From: Thermoplasmata archaeon
Lineage (GTDB): Archaea > Thermoplasmatota > Thermoplasmata > Lutacidiplasmatales > UBA184
Length of the DNA stretch: 64,000 nucleotides
Assembly (NCBI GenBank): GCA_021806135.1
Contig: JAJZYB010000003.1
Coordinates: forward strand, 28,797-92,796
Direction of reading: 5' to 3'
Shown here: in pieces, positions 8,091-16,258 of the stretch
Numbering within the stretch: the first letter of the stretch is position 1
Layout: every line of letters starts with the position of its first letter
Position numbers and translations under genes: made by a program
The notes under the pieces: model-generated
Databases searched by the model: none
What the model was told of the DNA's origin: nothing
What the model saw: only the letters and a program-made list of their open reading frames with translations

Positions 8091-8617
8091 CCCCGGGCAC
8101 CCCAACGGGCCGGCTCATCCTGCTCCGTCACGCTCCCGCGGCTCCCCGGGACCCCCGGCGTTGGCCCGACGACCGGGACCGTCCCCTCTCCGACGAGGGG
8201 GCGGAGGATTTCCTGGGGGCGGCCCGCGGCCTGAGCCGGCTGCTCTCGGAGGAGGGAGAGATCCTGACGAGCGCTCTACGTCGGGCCCGGCAGACCGCCG
8301 CGCTGCTCCACCGGGCCTGGAAGGGCTCTTCCTCCCCTCGCCTCTTCCCTCCCTTGAACGAGACGGGCGACTCCGGGGGCCTCCTCGCGGCGCTCGGTCG
8401 ACGGCCCTGGCGCGGGGATCGGGTCCTGGTCGGGCATGAACCCCAACTGGTGGGCCTGGTGGGGCTCGCCCTGACCGGAGAGGCCATCCCCGTGGTGGAC
8501 CTCTCCCGGGGCGGGGCCATCGCCCTGGCCTTCTCCGGTCCCCCCGGCCCCCAGCGGGGGACCCTTCTCTGGGGGCTCAGCCGGAAGCAGCTGCGTCTGC
8601 TGGGCGAGCAGGAGTAA
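8087..8617 (+). CDS. sixA: SixA-like histidine phosphatase
   Basis: The 176-residue protein starts at a TTG overlapping the previous stop codon. It shows the histidine phosphatase signature LILLRHAPA near the N-terminus, DRPLSDEGAEDFLGAARGL, LTSALRRARQTAALL and VLVGHEPQLVGLVGLAL with the second catalytic His. Length and order match SixA phosphohistidine phosphatases rather than phosphoglycerate mutases. Ppx/GppA and CHAD genes are nearby on the opposite strand, a neighbourhood often seen with phosphate-metabolism phosphatases. The ORF-track start (7964) overlaps the kinase gene and was rejected. Confidence 0.85.
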   Translation: MTPGTPTGRLILLRHAPAAPRDPRRWPDDRDRPLSDEGAEDFLGAARGLSRLLSEEGEILTSALRRARQTAALLHRAWKGSSSPRLFPPLNETGDSGGLLAALGRRPWRGDRVLVGHEPQLVGLVGLALTGEAIPVVDLSRGGAIALAFSGPPGPQRGTLLWGLSRKQLRLLGEQE

Positions 8618-8653
8618 GGGGTGGGACCCCCGACCGGGTCCGCCGGTGGAGAG

Positions 8654-10024
8654 ATGGCGAAAGACCCGCAGGCCGCTCCGCGGGGGCGACCGTTGCCGGT
8701 GTATGTGTTCCCCTGCCGGATCCAGCAGGGGCTCGGGGAATGGGTGGAGACCGCCCGGGCGGTCCGCCTCCTCCCCCGGGCCGGATACCCCCTCTATCAC
8801 CTGAGGTCTGCCCTGCCGCAGGGGGAGTCTCGCCGCGACCCCCGGGCGGTGCCGCTGGACCCCAGCCGGAAGGGAACGGAGCCGTTTCCCCCGGTTCGGG
8901 CCCTTGCCACTCCGGTACGGGCCCCGCGTGCCGTAGCCGTGGTCACCTGGTTCGGCGTCACCGCCCGGCGGGTGGATTCCGCGGGGGACCCGATGCCGGG
9001 CCCGTTGGCCGACCGGTTCGAGCGGCTTCGGGAGGCCCACCCCGAAGGGCTCCTCGTCCTCAGCCTGGAGGAGTTCGGGACCGCCCGGACCTCACGGGAA
9101 GCGATGACGGAGGGCCTACGGCAGGCCGGGTTCACCGGCGAGCAGATCCGGCAACGGCTCAGGACCCCGGGAGGGACGGACCACCTCCGGCGTTACCGGG
9201 AGGCGTTCCGGCAGGCGCGGGCCGGCGAGCGGGACGACGTGCTGCACCTCTTTCCGGAGTTCTCCCCCTCCCTCCCCGCGCTCCGGGAGTTCCCGTTCGC
9301 GCTGCCGATCGGTCCCTTCTCGCCCCCGGGGGACGGCCTTCGCCCCTGGCGCCCCTCCATCCCCCGACGGCCGCTCCGGGTGGTCTGGTACGCCAGCGCG
9401 TCCAGTGCCCCCCGCCTGATGGCCCCGCTCCTCGACGCCCTGGGAGACCTCTCCCGCCCGGTGGACCTTGCCGTCCGCCCCGGCCCGTCCTGGGGACCGT
9501 TCGTCCTCCCCTCGGCCCGGCCCCGTTCCGTTCAGGTCACCGGGCTGGCCCCCGAAGGACGGCGACGTTGGGAGCAACGGCTTCGCCGTGCGGACCTGAG
9601 GGTGGTGGGGGGGAGCCAGAGCCTCCTCGAGGCCATCTCCGGCTCGGTACCCTTCCTCTACTTCAACGGCGCGCTCTCGACCCCTTCCGGAGGATCCGTG
9701 GGATTCCGGCGGGAGAAACTGCTCTCCTTCCTCCGGGGGTCCGCCCACCGGCCGGCGGAACGGCAGGTGGCCCGGGACCTGAGAGCCTTCGCCGACCTTC
9801 GGGGGATCCCCGGGGTGGTCCGCCGCGCGGCCGGGTCCCCGGCCTGGCGTTCCAGTTGCGTGCGGATGGAGCGGAACGCCGGGAAGAGCTTCCCGGTCCC
9901 GCTGAGGGTCGGGGAACGCTACGTCCTGCGCCTCATCCGGGCCTTCGAGGGAACGGACGAACCGGTCCCCCGGTTCGTCCAGAGGACCCGGGCCTGGCAC
10001 CGCCATGCGCTCGGGGCGGGCTGA
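8654..10024 (+). CDS. Glycosyltransferase-like protein, unknown specificity
   Basis: The protein has 456 residues from the ATG at 8654, preceded by GGTGGAGAG; a GTG at 8621 would add 11 residues. It has an N-terminal segment with PVYVFPCRIQQGLGEWVETA and a later Rossmann-like segment. ADLRVVGGSQSLLEAISGSVPFLYFNGA resembles the C-terminal nucleotide-sugar-binding half of GT-B glycosyltransferases. A family cannot be named with certainty. It follows sixA closely on the same strand and converges on the CHAD gene. Confidence 0.6.
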   Translation: MAKDPQAAPRGRPLPVYVFPCRIQQGLGEWVETARAVRLLPRAGYPLYHLRSALPQGESRRDPRAVPLDPSRKGTEPFPPVRALATPVRAPRAVAVVTWFGVTARRVDSAGDPMPGPLADRFERLREAHPEGLLVLSLEEFGTARTSREAMTEGLRQAGFTGEQIRQRLRTPGGTDHLRRYREAFRQARAGERDDVLHLFPEFSPSLPALREFPFALPIGPFSPPGDGLRPWRPSIPRRPLRVVWYASASSAPRLMAPLLDALGDLSRPVDLAVRPGPSWGPFVLPSARPRSVQVTGLAPEGRRRWEQRLRRADLRVVGGSQSLLEAISGSVPFLYFNGALSTPSGGSVGFRREKLLSFLRGSAHRPAERQVARDLRAFADLRGIPGVVRRAAGSPAWRSSCVRMERNAGKSFPVPLRVGERYVLRLIRAFEGTDEPVPRFVQRTRAWHRHALGAG

Positions 10025-10039
10025 CCGGGGGAGAAGGGA

Positions 10040-10873
10040 TCACCGGCTCCCCGGGCCGGAGAGGGCGGAGAGGATCCGGGCGAGCCGGCGGCGTTCCTCC
10101 GCCCGGAACGCGCTGTCCAGGTCCTCCTCCGAGGGAGAGGGGAGCCGGACGATCCACCGGCGGAGGACCTCCACGTCGTGGAGCCGTCCCAGTTCACGCT
10201 GGATCCAGTCGGGGGAGCCCCGGCGGGCGGCCGGGCCGGTCCGGGCGAGGGCGGGCAACGTCCCGGCGAGGAGGGCCTGGTTGCGGAGGGCCCGACGGAG
10301 CCGGTGAAGCCTTCGGGAGGAGGGACGGCGCCGGGCCCGCTTGAGCGCCCGGCGGGTGCGGTGGGACCGGAAGCGCTGCTCTTGCTCGAGCGCCCGCCGG
10401 AAGGAGGGGGGGCCGGCCTTGAGCCGGCTCCAGGCCCTGCGTTCCCAACGGAGCCCCCGGCGGAAGCCCGTGCTCGTGAGGAGGGTCTGGAGAAGGGCAC
10501 GGCCCACCTCCTCTTCCCGGCGGAGCAGGTGATGGGCGAGCTCCAGGGTCACCGCCGGGATCCGGGAGGAGATCTCGGGTCGGTCGAGGAGCTCTCCCAC
10601 CACGGTCCGGTCCCGCAGCTCGCCGACCCGCCGGGCCATCCGGGAGACCCGTTCCCGCTCGGTCCTCGCCCTGGCGCGCTCCCCACCGCAGGAGAGACGG
10701 GCCAGCAGCCCGAGGTCCACCCGCAGGGCGCGGAGCTCCCGGTGGAGGCCGTGGACCTCCTCGCCCGTGAGCCCCTCGGGCCGGTCCGCTTTGGAGAGGA
10801 GCCCCTCCAACCGGTCGAGCCGCCCCAGGCCGCTGCGCCGGAGCCCCGCAAGGGTGGCGGTCTCTCGCGGCAC
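10040..10873 (-). CDS. CHAD domain protein (polyphosphate-binding helical protein)
   Basis: The protein has 277 residues from GTG, is extremely Arg-rich and all-helical. Two copies of the CHAD signature are visible: EVHGLHRELRALRVDLGLL near residue 40 and LHRLRRALRNQALLAGTL near residue 205. CHAD proteins bind polyphosphate through these Arg/His-lined helices. It lies 3 bp after the Tmk-like gene at the end of a minus-strand operon with Ppx/GppA, which supports a role in polyphosphate handling. No CYTH domain is attached. Confidence 0.85.
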   Translation of the reverse strand: MPRETATLAGLRRSGLGRLDRLEGLLSKADRPEGLTGEEVHGLHRELRALRVDLGLLARLSCGGERARARTERERVSRMARRVGELRDRTVVGELLDRPEISSRIPAVTLELAHHLLRREEEVGRALLQTLLTSTGFRRGLRWERRAWSRLKAGPPSFRRALEQEQRFRSHRTRRALKRARRRPSSRRLHRLRRALRNQALLAGTLPALARTGPAARRGSPDWIQRELGRLHDVEVLRRWIVRLPSPSEEDLDSAFRAEERRRLARILSALSGPGSR

Positions 10874-10876
10874 GGG

Positions 10877-11587
10877 CTAGGCCCGGGAAGTGAAGAGCGA
10901 GCGGACAGCGGCACTGACCTCGGCATGCACCGCACCGGGGGTGCGGTTCCCGTTCACGGGGACGAACCCGTACTCCCGGGCCATCCAATCGAACTCCTTG
11001 CGTAAAAGGGCCTGGAAGGCGAAGAAGCTCTCGAACCGGTCCCGGGAGAGACCCAGGTCCATCCCCGACTCCCAGTAGTCCAGCGACCCGTAGCGGGCGA
11101 AGGCCCGGTGCAGGAGCAGTTCCTCCCGGGTGTCTAGGAAGACGGTGAGGTCCGGCTTGAGCGCGAAGGAGTAGAGCCGACGGGCCCACGCCCGGGGTGC
11201 GCCCCGGACGATGGCCCGCGCCATGAGGGTGTAGATGTAGCGGTCCGCGAGCACCACCGAGCCGGAGGCCAGGGCCGGGATGATCTTGTTCTCGAGCTGG
11301 TCCGCAAAGTCCACGGCATAGAACAGGGCCATGGTGGTGGCGCCCAAAACGTGCCCCTGCTTGGCCTGGTCGATCTCCTCGCTGACCAGGGTCGAGCGGC
11401 GCAGCCCGGTGTCCACCACCGCGTGGCCCTGGATCTCGAGGTCCTCCTTGAGCAGGGAGCACTCCGTGGTCCGGCCGGAGCCGTCGGCCCCCTCCACCAC
11501 GATGAGCTTACCCTGGAGCCGGCGGAAGGGGACGCCCGGCAGCCGGGTGCCGAAGGTTCGCTCCGGGGGGGCCACCCTAGGCGTCAT
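10877..11587 (-). CDS. Thymidylate-kinase-like protein with altered Walker A (paralog 1)
   Basis: The 236-residue protein starts at an ATG that overlaps the last 11 nt of the paralog gene. The P-loop reads VVEGADGSGRTTE: the invariant Walker A Lys is Arg. LADRYIYTLMARAI corresponds to the Asp-Arg substrate motif of thymidylate kinases. Sequence and length parallel the neighbouring paralog closely. With Arg at this place ATP hydrolysis may be weak or absent, so a regulatory or heterodimer role is possible. Context is Ppx/GppA upstream and CHAD 3 bp downstream. PPK2-type polyphosphate kinases share this fold, but direct membership is not shown. Confidence 0.8.
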   Translation of the reverse strand: MTPRVAPPERTFGTRLPGVPFRRLQGKLIVVEGADGSGRTTECSLLKEDLEIQGHAVVDTGLRRSTLVSEEIDQAKQGHVLGATTMALFYAVDFADQLENKIIPALASGSVVLADRYIYTLMARAIVRGAPRAWARRLYSFALKPDLTVFLDTREELLLHRAFARYGSLDYWESGMDLGLSRDRFESFFAFQALLRKEFDWMAREYGFVPVNGNRTPGAVHAEVSAAVRSLFTSRA

Positions 11588-12278
11588 GGAGCAACGACTC
11601 CTCCTTCGGGAAGCCCGACAGGTGGGGGGCGAGCCGGCGCCGGACCTCCCGTTGGAGCACCTCGATCCCCCGGCCGGCGCGGATGACCTCAAAGTGCTCC
11701 GTCCGGGCGAGCCGGTCGTACTCGCGCTTGAGCATCCCCTGGAAGCGACGGTAGCTCTCCCCCACGTTGTCGGAGAGCTTCAGGTCCATGCCCGCCTCGT
11801 AGTAGCTGATCTTGTCCCGGGAGACCTTCTTGCGCTGGAAGGTGGTCTCCACCGGGACCTGGAAGTAGAAGGTGAGGTCGGGAGCCTGGGCAAAGGAGTA
11901 GAGGCTCCGGACCCAGCCGGGGTCGCAACCCCGGGCCACGTCCCGGCTGAAGGCCGTGTAGATGTACCGGTCGCAGATGACCACGTAGCCGGCCCGAAGC
12001 GGGGGCAGGATGTGCCGTTCGTACCGGTCCGCGAAGTCCGTGGCGTGAAGCAGCGAGAAGGTGGTGGGGGTGAGGAGCCCCCGCTTCTTGCCCCGGCGGA
12101 TGATGGCCGCCACCAGGTCCGAGGAGTTCCACTCGGTGAAGAAGACCCGGTGGCCCTGGGACCCGAGCCACTTCCTCAGCAGCTGGGCCTGGGTGGACTT
12201 TCCGCTCCCATCCAGCCCTTCGAAGACCACCAGGCAGCCAGGTCGGGTACCGGGAGCGCCATCAGCGGAGGATACCAA
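11577..12278 (-). CDS. Thymidylate-kinase-like protein with intact P-loop (paralog 2)
   Basis: The 233-residue protein has the canonical CLVVFEGLDGSGKSTQAQLL P-loop, an ICDRYIYTAFSRDVARG Asp-Arg motif and an Arg/Lys-rich lid region (FQRKKVSRDKISYYE). It overlaps the ppx gene by 17 nt and paralog 1 by 11 nt, so all are co-translated. A normal dTMP kinase function is possible. The paired arrangement and the Ppx/CHAD operon instead suggest a nucleotide kinase linked to polyphosphate; this is inference. Confidence 0.83.
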   Translation of the reverse strand: MVSSADGAPGTRPGCLVVFEGLDGSGKSTQAQLLRKWLGSQGHRVFFTEWNSSDLVAAIIRRGKKRGLLTPTTFSLLHATDFADRYERHILPPLRAGYVVICDRYIYTAFSRDVARGCDPGWVRSLYSFAQAPDLTFYFQVPVETTFQRKKVSRDKISYYEAGMDLKLSDNVGESYRRFQGMLKREYDRLARTEHFEVIRAGRGIEVLQREVRRRLAPHLSGFPKEESLLHDA

Positions 12279-13857
12279 GGCGCACCTCCATGTCGAATGC
12301 CCTCTTGAAGAAGCGCTTGGCGCGCTGGAAGGAGCGGGGAGAGGGGGGGATCCCCCGGGCGAGCCGGACGAAGAGCAGCGGTCCCCTCAGGGAGACCTGC
12401 GGTCGGGGCCGGCCCTCGGCCAGGGCCTCCGCGATCGCGAGCATCGCCCCCAACCGATGGACGGAGGGAAGGTCGTCGGCCCCGAGGACCGGGCGTAGTC
12501 CGGGGAGCTCGTCCTCCCGGGTCTCGTCCCCCTCGTGCTGGGCCACCGCGAGGGAGGCCAGCAGGAGCTCCCGATGGGTGAGGCCGTAGAGCGGGTGGTT
12601 CTCCACCAGGTAGCTCGAGTGCTTCGGATGCTCCGGGTAGGAGATCACGGTCCCGCTGTCGTGGAGCAACGCGGCCACCTCCAGGGCGAGGCGTTCCTCG
12701 TCCCCCAGCCCGTGCCGGGAACGCAGGAGGTCGAAGAGGCTCAGCGTCATCTGCCGGACCCGACCCCCGTGCCCGAAGGAGAGATGGAACCCCCAGGCCA
12801 TGGATTGGGCGCTGCCCAAGGTGAGGTCCCGCCGGGAGAGGGGAGCCGGCCGGCCCAGCAGCTCCTGGGCGAGCCCCTCCCGGATGCCGCAGGCGCTCAC
12901 CGTGAAGCGCTTCAGGGTGACCCGGCGGAGGAGCCGGGAGATCACCACCAGGCCGGCAAGGATGATGTCGGAGCGGTCCGCGCTCAGTCCGGGGACGTTC
13001 CGTCGTTCCTCGGAGGGAAGCTCTGAGAGCCGGGCGGTCTCGGAGAGGAGGAACCGACGGCCCACCTCGAGCCCGTGGACCCGGACCAGCGGATAGTGGC
13101 GGGAGGCCTGGAGGAGATGGCCGGTGGCCCGGAACGTGCCCCCCACTCCCACCAGCCGGCTGGGCAACGGGTCGGCCCAGCCGATCCCGTCCTCCAAGGT
13201 GGCGTCCACGTAGTCCCGCAGCGCCTGGAGCTCCCGGCGCTTCGGGGGGTCGTGCGGCAGGAACTCCCGGTGCATCCGGAGGGCCCCCAAGGGAAGGGAG
13301 ACCACATGGACCGGGTTGCCGGAACGGATCCGCAGGAGCTGCAAGGTGCCGCCGCCCAGGTCGGCCACCAGGTCGTCCCCCAGGGTGAGGGAACTGCGGA
13401 CCCCCAGGTAGGCGTAGCGCGCCTCTTCCTCCCCGGAGATCACCCGGAGCGGGAGGGTGGTCCGCTGTCGGACCTGGGAAAGGAAGGAGCTCTTGTTGAC
13501 CGCCTGCCGGACCACGCCGGTGGCCACGGCCGCCCGGCGACGGACGCCCCGGTCGTCGAGGATCTTCTGGAACCGCTCCAGGGTCTCCAAGGCTCCGCGC
13601 TGGGCCGGGCGGGTGAGCCGGCCCCGTTCGTCGATGCCCGTGGCGAGGCGGGGGAGCTCCTTGCTCTCGTAGACGATCCAGGGGGGGCCCATGGGGGCGG
13701 CCGCGTAGATGGCCAGACGGGCGGAGTTGGAACCTAAGTCCACCACGCCGATCTCCTCCGCGCCATGGGCCAGGGGGGTGACCCCCAGTTCGGTCCGTGC
13801 GGTCCCCCGTCCGGTCCGGGGGATGGGCTCGGGGAAGTGGACCTGGCGCGCGGTCAT
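12262..13857 (-). CDS. ppx: Ppx/GppA exopolyphosphatase or pppGpp phosphohydrolase with HD-like C-terminal domain
   Basis: The 531-residue protein has IGVVDLGSNSARLAIY, the first phosphate-binding loop of the ASKHA fold, VISGEEEARYAYLGV with the catalytic Glu, and LVADLGGGTLQLL, the second loop. GVGGTFRATGHLL completes the domain by about residue 280. The C-terminal part (LEVAALLHDSGTVISYPEHPKHSSYLV) is HD-like. Ppx/GppA enzymes remove terminal phosphate from polyphosphate or pppGpp. The upstream ORF extension is low-complexity and was dropped. It heads the Tmk-Tmk-CHAD run. Confidence 0.9.
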   Translation of the reverse strand: MTARQVHFPEPIPRTGRGTARTELGVTPLAHGAEEIGVVDLGSNSARLAIYAAAPMGPPWIVYESKELPRLATGIDERGRLTRPAQRGALETLERFQKILDDRGVRRRAAVATGVVRQAVNKSSFLSQVRQRTTLPLRVISGEEEARYAYLGVRSSLTLGDDLVADLGGGTLQLLRIRSGNPVHVVSLPLGALRMHREFLPHDPPKRRELQALRDYVDATLEDGIGWADPLPSRLVGVGGTFRATGHLLQASRHYPLVRVHGLEVGRRFLLSETARLSELPSEERRNVPGLSADRSDIILAGLVVISRLLRRVTLKRFTVSACGIREGLAQELLGRPAPLSRRDLTLGSAQSMAWGFHLSFGHGGRVRQMTLSLFDLLRSRHGLGDEERLALEVAALLHDSGTVISYPEHPKHSSYLVENHPLYGLTHRELLLASLAVAQHEGDETREDELPGLRPVLGADDLPSVHRLGAMLAIAEALAEGRPRPQVSLRGPLLFVRLARGIPPSPRSFQRAKRFFKRAFDMEVRLGILR

Positions 13858-13937
13858 GGAGTTCCCCGCCCCGGTGCAGGAGGGGTTCGTGCGCTGCCGG
13901 CCGGTCGGGCCGGAAAGCACGGGCATCCTCCCCCCAT

Positions 13938-14621
13938 TCAACCTCCCGTGTCGGTATACTGAGCTAGCGCCACTTGAGCTTCGGGGGGTGTCGGCCCCAG
14001 GAGCGGTTCCAGGCTGGGGAAGCGCTCGATGTCCACGAGCACGGCAAGCCTTCCCCGGGGGCCGAGGGCCTGGCGGAGGGCGTGGATGCGTTCGGCGGAG
14101 AACTTGGCCCGGGCCTGTTCCAGGCGGCGCGAGCCGGCGCTGCGTCCGAGCCGGGACTCCCATTCCTCGGCGTATCCTTCGGCATCGGCCCGGGCCGGAG
14201 GCGCCCGGGCGAGGGAACGCTCGGAACGGTTCCGCCGCAGGAGATCGAAGTAGCCGATGTTCTTCACGTAGAGCTCGGAGTAGTGCTCGTCTCCCGGATC
14301 GAGCGCCCGGACCGGTAGGCGGCGCTCGTCGGCCCAGGTGAGGGCGAGGAGGAACGAGGGCGACGGGACGCGGACCTCACCGAAGCGGCAGAGCCCCCGG
14401 GCGTACCCCATCTCCGACGGGGAGAGCGGGACCAACGGTTCCGGTCCATCCGGGGGAAAGTACCGGCGCAGGCTCGCCAACTCCTCCTCGGAGAGGCTCA
14501 GCGCGATCTCCTGCGGAGCGAAAGCCTCCAGAACGGGCCGGAGCGCGGCGGTCTCGCTCTCCAACCCTCGCACCGCCCCCACGAGGAGCGTTGGCGGGTC
14601 GGTGCCCATCCGGTGCTTCAC
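13938..14621 (-). CDS. Unknown protein coupled to COG1395 regulator gene
   Basis: The protein has 227 residues from a GTG that overlaps the stop of the upstream regulator gene (GTGA). The N-terminal stretch LLVGAVRGLESETAALRPVLEAFAPQEIALSLSEEE (shown here in part) loosely recalls TraB/PrgY-type proteins, but the expected His motifs are missing, so this is not claimed. The C-terminal half is charged and helical, ending VLVDIERFPSLEPLL. It is conserved enough in codon use to be a real gene. It lies between the regulator and ppx in the same operon. Confidence 0.7.
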   Translation of the reverse strand: MKHRMGTDPPTLLVGAVRGLESETAALRPVLEAFAPQEIALSLSEEELASLRRYFPPDGPEPLVPLSPSEMGYARGLCRFGEVRVPSPSFLLALTWADERRLPVRALDPGDEHYSELYVKNIGYFDLLRRNRSERSLARAPPARADAEGYAEEWESRLGRSAGSRRLEQARAKFSAERIHALRQALGPRGRLAVLVDIERFPSLEPLLGPTPPEAQVALAQYTDTGG

Positions 14622-15604
14622 GGGACCCGGCGTCGCTCCCGCAGGAGCTCCCGTAGCTCCTGGGGGTCGGCGTGGCGGCGCAGCTCCTGATAGGTCACCA
14701 GGGGAACTCCCTCCACGTCGGTCCGGGTCCTCCGGTCCGGCACCAGGAACACCGAGATCCCCTCGGCCACCCGGGAGATCTGCCAGAGCAGGAGGCTCCG
14801 GCGCGGGGTGGACTCGATGGGGCCGACCCCCATCACCAGGACGTCCTGGCGTTGCGCCCGCTCCTCCCGGGCCAGCGCATCGAAGGGGGTCCGGATGGTG
14901 AGGGTGACGTCCCAACCGTTCTCGTCCAGGTCGGAGACCACCTGCGCGGGGACGGAGGTGCTGGGGGGCCGATCCGGGTCCGGGTCTTCGTTGGAGTCCC
15001 GGTAGAGGAGGGCCGTGCCCTCTTCGAACGGGTCCAGCGCAGCGGCCAGCGGCACCTGGAGGAAAGCCTCCAGCCGGGCCACCACCTCGGCGTCCGCCCC
15101 CCCGCCCTGCTCGTAGAGCTGGATGGTCCGGCGGGAGACCCCGGCAATATCGGCGGCGGCCCCCAGGGAGAGGGACCGGGCCTCCCGCGCCCGGCGGAGG
15201 GCCCGGCCATCGATCCGTACGAACTTGCCTCCCGGGCTCGAGAAGAGGAACGGGGGGACGCCCCGGAGCAGGTACTCCTCCAACCCGGCGAGAGAGAGGA
15301 TCGGCACGCCGTGACGGCTGTAGAGCACGCTGTCCTGGAGCGCCCGGGCCCCCGTGGCCCGTCCGACCACGAGGGGGACGGCCCCCAGGGCCTCCGCCAG
15401 GGTGCGCAGCAGCGTGGCGTCCTGCGGATCGAGGGCATCCACGTTCTTGAGGACCTTGATGAGCAGGAGCGTCGAGTCCCTCCGGGCGATGAGGTCGAAG
15501 GGCGTGGGCCTCACGTGATGCAGATCGAAGAGGTAGAAGCCTGCGCGCTCCAGAAGGCGCGTGACCCCCCGGAGCCCGGATTCCCGGTCGGTGAAAGGGG
15601 GCAT
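14618..15604 (-). CDS. COG1395-type archaeal HTH transcriptional regulator
   Basis: The 328-residue protein has an N-terminal nuclease-like domain (FDLHHVRPTPFDLIARRDSTLLLIKVLKNVD), then a Cro/C1-type helix-turn-helix at about residues 130-185 (LRRAREARSLSLGAAADIAGVSRRTIQLYEQG), and a C-terminal domain. This order is that of the archaeal COG1395 predicted regulators. A strong TATA box at 15630-15640 precedes the ATG by about 26-36 nt. It is the first gene of a minus-strand operon leading into ppx, tmk-like genes and CHAD. Confidence 0.88.
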   Translation of the reverse strand: MPPFTDRESGLRGVTRLLERAGFYLFDLHHVRPTPFDLIARRDSTLLLIKVLKNVDALDPQDATLLRTLAEALGAVPLVVGRATGARALQDSVLYSRHGVPILSLAGLEEYLLRGVPPFLFSSPGGKFVRIDGRALRRAREARSLSLGAAADIAGVSRRTIQLYEQGGGADAEVVARLEAFLQVPLAAALDPFEEGTALLYRDSNEDPDPDRPPSTSVPAQVVSDLDENGWDVTLTIRTPFDALAREERAQRQDVLVMGVGPIESTPRRSLLLWQISRVAEGISVFLVPDRRTRTDVEGVPLVTYQELRRHADPQELRELLRERRRVP

Positions 15605-15629
15605 GAGCTCGTTCTCTCCTACCCCTGGC

Positions 15630-15640
15630 GTATATATATG
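15630..15640 (-). promoter_or_regulatory. TATA box of the regulator-ppx-tmk-chad operon
   Basis: The minus strand reads CATATATATAC, a strong archaeal TATA element about 26-36 nt before the ATG at 15604. Transcription would start a few bases before or at the ATG. The short surrounding sequence is GC-rich, so the element stands out. Confidence 0.65.
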
Positions 15641-15674
15641 GGCCCGGGAGCGGAGCCGGACCGTTCACCGGAGT

Positions 15675-16235
15675 TTACCGACCCTTGCGTTTCCGGCCGG
15701 AGGCGCCGGGCCGGGCCGCTGGCGCCGGACCGCCGCGGGGGGTCGGTCGGACCGGGGCGTGCATCGAGGGGGGGGACGGCGGCGCCGGCGGCCGGGCCGG
15801 AGGGGCCCAATGCAGGCGCTGCTCGAGGGCCTGGTCCCGGAGCCCCTTGATCTTCAGATACGGGACTTCCACGGAGAACCGCTCGGTGCCCGGGACCTCC
15901 GCGAGGGTCCCCACGTACGATCGGAGCCAGGTGGAGAGCCCGTCGAGATCCTTGAGAAACCCCTCCCGTTCCGGGGCGGAGGGGGAGTTGCCCCGGAGGC
16001 TCAAGGCGCGCCGGGCGGAGGAGAGGGAGCCGAGCGCCTCGGTGATCGCCTGGCGGACATCGGCGGCCATGCGCTGGGCACCCCGCCCCGGGTCGAGGGT
16101 GGTGAGCGTCCGGTCCAGGGCCATGACCAGGTGCTCGAGCGCGACGGCGTGGGACTCGGTATCCGGCACTGGGGACCGGTAGGGGCTCCCGGGAGAAATA
16201 GGCTCGGACGGAGGGCAAGGGCTCAAGGGCTCCAT
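15675..16235 (-). CDS. Small helical protein with basic Pro/Arg-rich tail, unknown function
   Basis: From the ATG at 16235 the protein has 186 residues. A helical core spans about 25-130 (AVALEHLVMALDRTLTTLD, MAADVRQAITEALGSLSSARRAL). It is followed by a strand-rich LKIKGLRDQAL segment and a disordered tail ending GRKRKGR. No family is recognised. It is divergent from the metallophosphoesterase gene with only 23 bp between them. The ORF-track start at 16400 would overlap that gene and was rejected. Confidence 0.6.
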   Translation of the reverse strand: MEPLSPCPPSEPISPGSPYRSPVPDTESHAVALEHLVMALDRTLTTLDPGRGAQRMAADVRQAITEALGSLSSARRALSLRGNSPSAPEREGFLKDLDGLSTWLRSYVGTLAEVPGTERFSVEVPYLKIKGLRDQALEQRLHWAPPARPPAPPSPPSMHAPVRPTPRGGPAPAARPGASGRKRKGR

Positions 16236-16258
16236 CCGCTGCCGGTAAGCGGTGGGAC

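Noticed and set aside
13938-14621. TraB/PrgY family assignment
   Set aside because: Only a loose N-terminal resemblance; the conserved His and Glu motifs of TraB are not present.
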